DNA of 15,710 bases, from assembly GCA_913773825.1 (NCBI GenBank), contig CAJYHH010000558.1, positions 1 through 15,710 on the forward strand, read 5' to 3'. Origin of the DNA: Candidatus Sericytochromatia bacterium. GTDB lineage: Bacteria; Cyanobacteriota; Sericytochromatia; UBA7694. The position numbers and the translations under genes were made by a program. The notes beneath the pieces were generated by a model that did no database searches, was not told the DNA's origin, and was given only the letters and a program-made list of their open reading frames with translations. Below, piece by piece: positions 1 through 4,993 of the stretch (positions are counted from its first letter, which is position 1; the number at the start of each line of letters is the position of its first letter).

Positions 1-1075
1 CATCAGGTGTCGGGCGATAACCTTGAGTAGTGATTTTGTTCTGCATATCCGTTGCCCAATCAAGCTCACCCTGAGTAACCGGACGCAGCTGACCCGAAGG
101 AGCAGGCGTGGTCTGAGCAGGGGCAGCGGGCTGAGCAGCAAAGCGCTTCTGGATATTGTCATACATGGCAGATTCCTGAGCAGAGGGAGTATAACCACCC
201 ACAATCCGCTCCTGCATGTTCATGGCCCAGTCGAGCTCCTGCTGGGTTACAGCATTAGCGGTCTGAGTTGGTTGTTGAACAGGCTGCTGATAAGTCGGCT
301 GCTGGGGAACACCCGGAACCGGAATGCCAGGCACATTGGGGCCATTCTGAGCGGGAACACCCGTCACGCCCTGAGCCTGCTGGCGAGCCATAATATCGTT
401 ATAACGATTGCGCTCCTGAGCATTGGGCTGATAGCCAAAGTTCTGCACACGGGTTGCGAGGTTTTGAGCCCAAAGCAGCTCTTCCTGAGAAACCGGAACC
501 GGATTGCCGGTGCCAGGCATCTGTGGATTGAGTTTTTTGCTGACAACAGAGTTGAGAACGGACTGCATCTGAGGGGTCGCAATGTCGCTCTGAGCGGGCT
601 GACCTTTGCCATCCAAAAAGCCGTCATTGATGTTCATCAGCTTTTTAAATTCTTTAACTGCTTCACCCGTGGCATAGCCATAGGTACCGTTGACGTTGGC
701 AGGCACGCCGGCAATGTTCAGCTTTTGCTGCAGATCGGTCACGCGGGCCGTATCCATGGTGCCGGGTTTAAGGGTATTGGGGTCGGAATCAACGGTGGTC
801 TGGAACGATTTAAAGGCGCGCAGGTTTTCGTCAGACCGGTAAACGTCGTTGAAATAAGATTTAACTTTGTCGAAGAAGCCGACTTCCACAGCAGGTGCAG
901 GCGTGGCGATCGGACGGGGTGCAGAAAACTGAGTCTGGTCAACGCCATAAGAAGGCTGAGGACCAGCAAAATTTGTAGGCATCGGCTGGGCGTACATCTG
1001 CGGCTGATTGCCCTGGACCGGTAGGGTGGTGGCCATAGGGATCTGCTGACCGAAGTTGATTGAACCGTTATTCAT
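1..1075 (-). CDS. Peptidoglycan-binding-like protein with tandem ~37-aa repeats (partial, C-terminus off left edge)
   Basis: The frame is open from an ATG at 1075 to the window edge, giving 358 codons and no stop. Residues 1-62 are rich in Gln, Pro and Ala, with no signal peptide or lipobox. Residues 65-95 (FFDKVKSYFNDVY...) look helical. Residues 111-178 fit a PG_binding_1 domain: VTDLQQKLNIAG, then VNGTYGYATGEAVKEFKK, the usual LQ..L..G..vnG.yG..T..AV..F pattern. Residues 195-231, 276-311 and 333 onward are three copies of one repeat (V[ST]QxELxWA ... GYxPxAQE ... YxxI), separated by Pro/Gln-rich spacers. A TATAAT box lies upstream, and AGG sits 5 nt before the ATG. The PG_binding assignment is by sequence resemblance; the repeat is not one I recognise. 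The likely role is a wall-associated or assembly scaffold protein. Any catalytic domain would lie beyond the edge. A long open frame on the opposite strand here is an antisense shadow. Confidence 0.75.
   Translation of the reverse strand, partial: MNNGSINFGQQIPMATTLPVQGNQPQMYAQPMPTNFAGPQPSYGVDQTQFSAPRPIATPAPAVEVGFFDKVKSYFNDVYRSDENLRAFKSFQTTVDSDPNTLKPGTMDTARVTDLQQKLNIAGVPANVNGTYGYATGEAVKEFKKLMNINDGFLDGKGQPAQSDIATPQMQSVLNSVVSKKLNPQMPGTGNPVPVSQEELLWAQNLATRVQNFGYQPNAQERNRYNDIMARQQAQGVTGVPAQNGPNVPGIPVPGVPQQPTYQQPVQQPTQTANAVTQQELDWAMNMQERIVGGYTPSAQESAMYDNIQKRFAAQPAAPAQTTPAPSGQLRPVTQGELDWATDMQNKITTQGYRPTPD
2..79 (-). repeat. Repeat copy 3 (coding, residue 333 onward, cut by window edge)
   Basis: Third copy, truncated by the window edge: VTQGELDWATDMQNKITTQG followed by YRPTPD. 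It is closest to copy 2 at its start (VTQxELDWA). More copies may follow outside the window. Confidence 0.7.
143..250 (-). repeat. Repeat copy 2 (coding, residues 276-311)
   Basis: Second copy: VTQQELDWAMNMQERIVGG, then YTPSAQESAMYDNIQKR. It matches copy 1 at the QxEL-WA start, the Y-P-AQE centre and the Y..I..R end. A Pro/Ala-rich spacer separates it from copy 3. Confidence 0.75.
383..493 (-). repeat. Repeat copy 1 (coding, residues 195-231)
   Basis: First copy of the protein repeat in the left-edge gene. It begins VSQEELLWAQNLATRVQNFG, continues YQPNAQERNRY and ends NDIMAR. It shares the core xQxELxWA, GYxPxAQE and YxxI positions with the copies at 143-250 and 2-79. A Pro/Gly/Gln-rich spacer follows it. 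Confidence 0.75.
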
Positions 1076-1108
1076 GCGCACCTAGACCTTCGACTTTTAC
1101 TTGTTTCA

Positions 1109-1114
1109 ATTATA
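1109..1114 (-). promoter_or_regulatory. -10 box (TATAAT) for the left-edge gene
   Basis: On the minus strand the sequence reads CTATAG then TATAAT, a perfect -10 hexamer 34 nt upstream of the ATG at 1075. Transcription would start near 1102, leaving a ~27-nt leader with GAAGG and AGG ribosome-binding candidates. I see no good -35 at the usual 17-nt spacing. Confidence 0.5.
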
Positions 1115-1122
1115 CTATAGGC

Positions 1123-1178
1123 ACCCGATGCTTATTTCTTTCTGATATTCAGACTAATTTTTGTTTAATAGATCGGGT
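1123..1178. promoter_or_regulatory. Spaced inverted repeat ACCCGAT...ATCGGGT
   Basis: ACCCGAT (1123-1129) and ATCGGGT (1172-1178) are perfect 7-bp inverted copies 42 bp apart. They lie between the end of the DUF366 gene and the -10 box of the left-edge gene, and one arm falls in the -10/-35 spacer. It could be an operator or a weak long-loop hairpin, or chance. Confidence 0.2.
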
Positions 1179-1186
1179 TTCAGGCT

Positions 1187-1741
1187 TTAAGAGACCCAGC
1201 GAACCTTGACTAAAGCGCCCTGAACGCCCATTTCTTCAGCCCCATAATTTTCCAGCAACTTTTCAGCAAAACTGCGCCAATCGAGATCATAGTCTTCCAA
1301 ACCGCGAGTTTTAACTGGCGTGTTTTTGCTGCTGATATTAATTCCAAAATGAATCAGCCCCGATACTGGACTGACGGTTGCAATCGAAACTGAAAGTTTA
1401 TGCTCACCATCATAAAGATCGTCACCCGAGCGCCGAATGCCCATTACCCCCAAACTTTCAAGTAAATCTTTAACCTGGGCTGTCAGCAGACGCTGACGCA
1501 AAATCATGCTGCGTAGATCAGCCTGAAAATGCTCAATGATGATGCTTAACATCTGCTCGCTATAGATAGAGGCATTAGCATGAACATCTGCCAGATCAAC
1601 CATCTCAGTTAATTTCACCTCACAAGGCCCAGCAAAAGCCACAGCGGCGTCACCCTGTAAACCTTGAGTTGAATAAATCCAGTGTGAGCGTAATTCTGAA
1701 CCTGTATAAGCACAAGATTCATCAAGCACGCGAAGATGCAT
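1187..1741 (-). CDS. DUF366 family protein
   Basis: A 184-residue protein that I recognise as DUF366, a small conserved family of archaea and bacteria of about this length. Its function is unknown to me. Hallmarks seen are MHLRVLDESCAYTGSELRSH near the start, then GDAAVAFAGPCEV, MVDLADV, the QRLL helix, GDDLY, LSVSIATVSPVSGLIHFGIN and TPVKT. There is no signal peptide or membrane segment, so it is probably cytoplasmic. I chose ATG 1741 rather than the in-frame TTG at 1756, because GAGG (1751-1754) sits 9 nt upstream of the ATG and the TTG lies inside that site; family members also begin close to the RVL strand. The gene lies 111 bp upstream of the left-edge gene on the same strand. Family assignment is confident; no function should be inferred from the neighbours. 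Confidence 0.85.
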   Translation of the reverse strand: MHLRVLDESCAYTGSELRSHWIYSTQGLQGDAAVAFAGPCEVKLTEMVDLADVHANASIYSEQMLSIIIEHFQADLRSMILRQRLLTAQVKDLLESLGVMGIRRSGDDLYDGEHKLSVSIATVSPVSGLIHFGINISSKNTPVKTRGLEDYDLDWRSFAEKLLENYGAEEMGVQGALVKVRWVS

Positions 1742-1750
1742 AAAAATTTG

Positions 1751-1754
1751 CCTC
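1751..1754 (-). promoter_or_regulatory. Ribosome-binding site fixing the DUF366 start
   Basis: GAGG on the minus strand, 9 nt before ATG 1741. The longer alternative start (TTG 1756) overlaps this site and has no Shine-Dalgarno of its own. Confidence 0.55.
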
Positions 1755-1780
1755 AATCTTAAACAATGTTATCTAATCTA

Positions 1781-1797
1781 AGGGCTATAAGAGCCCT
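1781..1797. other. Short hairpin in the divergent intergenic region
   Basis: AGGGCT (1781-1786) pairs with AGCCCT (1792-1797) across the 5-nt loop ATAAG. It sits between the divergent DUF366 and SLH genes, so it cannot terminate either of them. A small operator or 5'-leader hairpin of the DUF366 transcript is possible. I see nothing else clear in 1742-1846. Confidence 0.25.
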
Positions 1798-1846
1798 AAG
1801 CCATGTAGGAAGCCGCCTATTGGCTGGACTGCCCCTGTGCGGATAC

Positions 1847-1855
1847 TGTTAATAT
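1847..1855 (+). promoter_or_regulatory. Possible extended -10 for the SLH gene
   Basis: TGTTAATAT fits the extended -10 form TGn plus a TAATAT hexamer, 48 nt upstream of the TTG start. TATAAA at 1853-1858 is an overlapping alternative. No convincing -35 is present. Confidence 0.3.
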
Positions 1856-1903
1856 AAAGGAATCGGCCTTCAATCACCAAGATCTCAGAAGGGTAAGTGG
1901 ATT

Positions 1904-4312
1904 TTGAAACGGATTGTTCATCTGCTCGCGCTTGCGTTTTTTAGCATGGCACATGTAATTCCCCAGCCAGCCAGTGCCAATGAATTTCCTGATGTCGATC
2001 GACAGAGCCCCGCCTATGTCGCAATCGATATTCTGACTGACTACAAGATCATGTCAGGTATTAACTATGAGCGTTTTGGAGGTGAGCAAAAATTTAACCG
2101 CTTCCAATTAGCTGAAGCGCTTAATGCTTTGCTAGGTACTATTGAGGTACCAAATACGACGATCATCATTCTATCTGACATTTCACCGAACAGTCCGCAA
2201 TATAACATTGTAAACAGAGTCCTACAGGCGGGTCTGATTGAAATGGAAACAGGGGCCTTTGAGGGCCTTCGTCCCGTTACTCGTTATGAGTTGGCCTATT
2301 CGATTCACCAATTGCTCAAATATAGAGGAGCAAGTAACCCTCCTGTACCTCGCGCAAAAAAAATCGTTTACAAAGACAATATCAAACCTTTATTTACCGA
2401 TTCCGTTGAACAGATCACCAATACTTGGCAGATCACACAGGGTACACCTAGTGGCACATTTGAGGGGGATCGGAATATCACCCGTACTGAATCAGCTTTT
2501 ATGCTGATCAAAGTGGCCATGCTGGTTTTTGAAGATGTAAAGGTTATTGTAGATTCTAGAGGTGGCCTTGAACCAAGTGCATTACCCTCCGCTCCAATTG
2601 CTGTAAACCCCACCCCTGGATTACCAACAGCCACTCCTTCTTCTTTAGAAGATTTGCTCGGTAGCCCTTCACCAGGACCTTCTGTTGCGCCATCAGTTAA
2701 ACCCACTGTAGCGCCCACAGTTAAACCAACTACCAAACCAACAACGGCTCCTACAGCCAAACCGACAGTAAAGCCCACAGCTAAGCCAACTGTGGCGCCA
2801 AGTGTAAAACCAACTGTTAAACCGACAACCGCTCCCAGCGTGAAGCCGACTGTGGCTCCGACAGTTAAACCCACAACCGCACCAACGCCTGCACCTTCAG
2901 CAACGGGTTCGCTAAGTGAGCTTGAAGACTTGCTCAACAGCAGTCCCAAGCCTAGTGCCAATCCATCGGTTAATCCGTCTGCTAAACCCAGCACACCTTC
3001 TACACCTGTTCCGTCTGGAAGCGTGGATCCACGTCTGTCTGAGCTGGATGCCTTGTTTGGTTCACCCACACCTGCGCCTTCAGCAAAACCAACTCCGGTA
3101 CCTACAGCCAAGCCGACTGTAAAACCAACCCCTGCGCCAAGCGCTAAACCAACGGCTAAGCCCACGCCCAAGCCGACTGCCAAGCCTACGGCTAAACCAA
3201 CACCGAAGCCCAGTCCAAAACCGACGCCTAAGCCTACGGCCAAACCTTCGATTAAACCGACTCCTGCTCCGTCGCCAAAGCCAACCGTCAAACCAACAGT
3301 GGCTCCGACAGCTAAACCGAGTACTGCCCCTGTGGCCAGTCCGAAACCTTCAGCAACACCTGGTGCTGTGGTTTCAGCCAGCCCGACGCCCAATCCGCTT
3401 AGCGATCTGGAACGTGAGCTTGAAGCCTTGCGGAATAGTAGCCCAACGCCCAAGCCGAGTCCGTCAGCAACCAGCAAACCTGAGCAGCCTGATAGCTTGG
3501 TCAATATTCCTTTGCCAACGCCCAAGCCCTCGGCAATGCCAACGCCAACGCCGACAAGCACACCCGCTCCAGAAAATGCATCTCGTCCAGCTCTGGATAG
3601 CCGCATCTTACTGATCGGCAATTACAGATTCTTGTATGACGAACGTGCTCCACAGGGCATTTATGCTGCAGCGGCAGGTCAGCCTGGTCTGCCAGCCAAT
3701 CCGACACTGACAACTGATTCAAGTGGAGGTGGAATTTCTGCACAGATACAGTCTCTCTTCTGGCTTGGTGAACCTAACACCTTACTTGGCAATATTGGTA
3801 TCGGTGTTGATATCTCAACTTTGGGTGGTATGACAGCAAACACAACACCAACGCCAACAGAACTGCCGGAGCTGTTCTGGGGCAATCTCTCAGGACTCTA
3901 TAAAGTGGTCAGCACACCAAACTTTGATCTAGCGGCAGGTCTGGACGGTTACTTTCGTTACACAGGCTCAAGCGATGATCCGCGAACTGACTACTTTAAA
4001 GCGGCTCGCACCTATATTGGTGTTGGCGCTCGTGTAGACGCAGCCTATCGGATTATCGATCCGCTTAGCCTGGAGCTACGTGTGGCGCCCCACTTTGTGA
4101 TTCAGGATCTCGCCAATATCGACATCCCGCAATTACCGCTTAACCGCTTTGATACCCAGATTCAGCTCATGCTCAACTGGGACTTTATGAAGTTCGGAAC
4201 AAGCAGACTCTCAGCCAATCTGGGCTATCAGGGCCTGCTGCTGTTTGAACTTGGCGGTGAAGGCAGCCAGATGATTCATGGCGGCATCTTCGGGGTCGGC
4301 TATCACTTCTAG
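1904..4312 (+). CDS. SLH-domain outer-membrane protein with long Pro/Thr/Lys linker and C-terminal beta-barrel
   Basis: An 802-residue protein starting at TTG, with AGAAGGG about 10 nt upstream. Residues 1-25 form a Sec signal peptide (MKRIVHLLALAFF, cleavage after ASA). Three SLH-like repeats follow at about 27-80, 90-141 and 163-208, each with the (T/N)R-x-E/Q-x-A signature (NRFQLA, TRYELA, TRTESA); the third is weakest. Residues ~226-560 are a low-complexity linker of KPT, APT and PKP units. Residues ~561-802 alternate hydrophobic and polar residues in amphipathic strands and end GVGYHF, with the terminal aromatic typical of barrel proteins recognised by BamA. SLH domains bind peptidoglycan-linked polymers, so the protein probably tethers the outer membrane to the wall across the periplasm. 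Cyanobacterial SLH-OprB porins have a similar plan but a larger barrel and no such linker. Pore activity is not shown. It is transcribed alone and ends at the 4332-4367 hairpin. Confidence 0.85.
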   Translation: MKRIVHLLALAFFSMAHVIPQPASANEFPDVDRQSPAYVAIDILTDYKIMSGINYERFGGEQKFNRFQLAEALNALLGTIEVPNTTIIILSDISPNSPQYNIVNRVLQAGLIEMETGAFEGLRPVTRYELAYSIHQLLKYRGASNPPVPRAKKIVYKDNIKPLFTDSVEQITNTWQITQGTPSGTFEGDRNITRTESAFMLIKVAMLVFEDVKVIVDSRGGLEPSALPSAPIAVNPTPGLPTATPSSLEDLLGSPSPGPSVAPSVKPTVAPTVKPTTKPTTAPTAKPTVKPTAKPTVAPSVKPTVKPTTAPSVKPTVAPTVKPTTAPTPAPSATGSLSELEDLLNSSPKPSANPSVNPSAKPSTPSTPVPSGSVDPRLSELDALFGSPTPAPSAKPTPVPTAKPTVKPTPAPSAKPTAKPTPKPTAKPTAKPTPKPSPKPTPKPTAKPSIKPTPAPSPKPTVKPTVAPTAKPSTAPVASPKPSATPGAVVSASPTPNPLSDLERELEALRNSSPTPKPSPSATSKPEQPDSLVNIPLPTPKPSAMPTPTPTSTPAPENASRPALDSRILLIGNYRFLYDERAPQGIYAAAAGQPGLPANPTLTTDSSGGGISAQIQSLFWLGEPNTLLGNIGIGVDISTLGGMTANTTPTPTELPELFWGNLSGLYKVVSTPNFDLAAGLDGYFRYTGSSDDPRTDYFKAARTYIGVGARVDAAYRIIDPLSLELRVAPHFVIQDLANIDIPQLPLNRFDTQIQLMLNWDFMKFGTSRLSANLGYQGLLLFELGGEGSQMIHGGIFGVGYHF
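2680..3560 (+). repeat. Low-complexity Pro/Thr/Lys coding repeats (KPT/APT) with interspersed LEDLL-type motifs
   Basis: Degenerate repeats of 9-12 bp encode KPT, APT, KPS and PKP units of the SLH protein linker. Codons vary from unit to unit (AAA/AAG; CCA/CCG/CCC/CCT; ACT/ACA/ACG/ACC), so the repeat is much better conserved in protein than in DNA. Within or at the edge of this stretch lie four acidic-hydrophobic motifs: SSLEDLLGS (residue 246, just upstream), LSELEDLLNS (337), LSELDALFGS (378) and LSDLERELEALRNS (499), each followed by Ser/Pro. The open antisense frame here is a by-product of the skewed codons. Confidence 0.8.
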
Positions 4313-4331
4313 CTGACTTAAAAAGCCCTTA

Positions 4332-4367
4332 CGAAGCCCGGTTTGGATTTAATCCAGCCGGGCTTCG
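4332..4367. terminator. Shared hairpin terminator between convergent genes
   Basis: CGAAGCCCGG (4332-4341) pairs perfectly with CCGGGCTTCG (4358-4367), and inside it TGGATT pairs with AATCCA around one T, giving a nearly continuous 16-bp stem. It follows the SLH gene stop (4310-4312) by 19 nt and contains the last codons and the TAA (4349-4351) of the nucleotidyltransferase gene. T-runs are set back a little on both sides (GTTTT at 4372; CTTTTT on the minus strand near 4326). Confidence 0.7.
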
Positions 4368-4993
4368 CTGCGTTTTAAAATTGCAGTGACAACTTCAGAA
4401 ATCAGCTTAAGCTCAGGCTCTGAGCTATAAAGCGCTAAAAATAACTGATGCAGCTCAGGGTCGCTTTGTTGCAGCGTCAACATCGCACGTTTAAAACCCA
4501 GAAAATGAATCGCTTGTATCTCAAAGTGAATTTCCAGCATTTCAGCAATCATCCAGTGGCGTCGATACCAGGCTTCGGGATCGCCATTTTTAATTCTGGC
4601 CAGAGTTTTAGTCAGCCAGACACGGCGGTGTTGAAAATCCTGGGCTGAAAGTCGTTTGCGTGGATGAGCTAAAACACTTTCAACACGACGAATCAGTTCA
4701 CGCCCAAAATCATTTTCTTCTATCAGAACTTTGGCACCAGCCAAAAACAGAAAGTTTTCAGCTTGTGCAGCTGCGCTGTCAGGATGTAACCAGGCATCAA
4801 GCCAGTAGTCTCCCCAACGTCGGGCATCACAGCCAGGCTCAGCTGTGTGCGAAAAACAAAGCACGTCAATATCGCTGGCTGGAGTTTCTGTGCCCTGTGC
4901 ACGAGAGCCATAGAGAATAATCGTGTGAGCCTGATGCAGAGTTTTTAATTCCTGAGTCAGACTGTGGATATCCAGTGGAAAAGTGTTAGTCAT
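4349..4993 (-). CDS. Nucleotidyltransferase-domain protein (MNT/pol-beta superfamily)
   Basis: 214 residues from ATG 4993. The N-terminal half carries the minimal nucleotidyltransferase signature: ILYGSRAQGTETPASDIDV with G29, S30, D41 and D43, and a plausible third metal-binding Asp in YWLDAW (D66). The C-terminal half (about 100-214) is helical, with Trp, His and charged residues (RHWMIAEMLEIHFEIQA), and resembles the HEPN-like or accessory helical domains often attached to these enzymes. The family transfers NMP groups to small molecules, proteins or RNA; the substrate here cannot be read. The ATG overlaps the regulator's stop in TGATG, and a GTG one codon upstream is an alternative start, so translation is probably coupled to that gene. 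It is not an obvious MNT/HEPN toxin-antitoxin pair, because no separate HEPN gene is present. Confidence 0.75.
   Translation of the reverse strand: MTNTFPLDIHSLTQELKTLHQAHTIILYGSRAQGTETPASDIDVLCFSHTAEPGCDARRWGDYWLDAWLHPDSAAAQAENFLFLAGAKVLIEENDFGRELIRRVESVLAHPRKRLSAQDFQHRRVWLTKTLARIKNGDPEAWYRRHWMIAEMLEIHFEIQAIHFLGFKRAMLTLQQSDPELHQLFLALYSSEPELKLISEVVTAILKRSEARLD

Noticed and set aside
23..1024. 333-codon open frame on the plus strand
   Set aside because: It lies antisense to the minus-strand gene with a recognisable PG_binding domain, repeats, TATAAT box and ribosome-binding site. Its own translation has no recognisable domain.
2680..3560. CRISPR array or tandem DNA repeat
   Set aside because: Units are short, degenerate and in-frame within one coding sequence, with no spacers.
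2368..3621. 417-codon minus-strand open frame with GVGLAVG repeats
   Set aside because: It is the antisense image of the KPT/APT codons of the SLH protein; a Gly/Val/Leu low-complexity chain is expected from that composition, and no ribosome-binding site is evident.
4349..4993. MNT/HEPN toxin-antitoxin module
   Set aside because: Only the nucleotidyltransferase is present; its neighbour is a large LuxR-type regulator and no HEPN-motif gene is adjacent.
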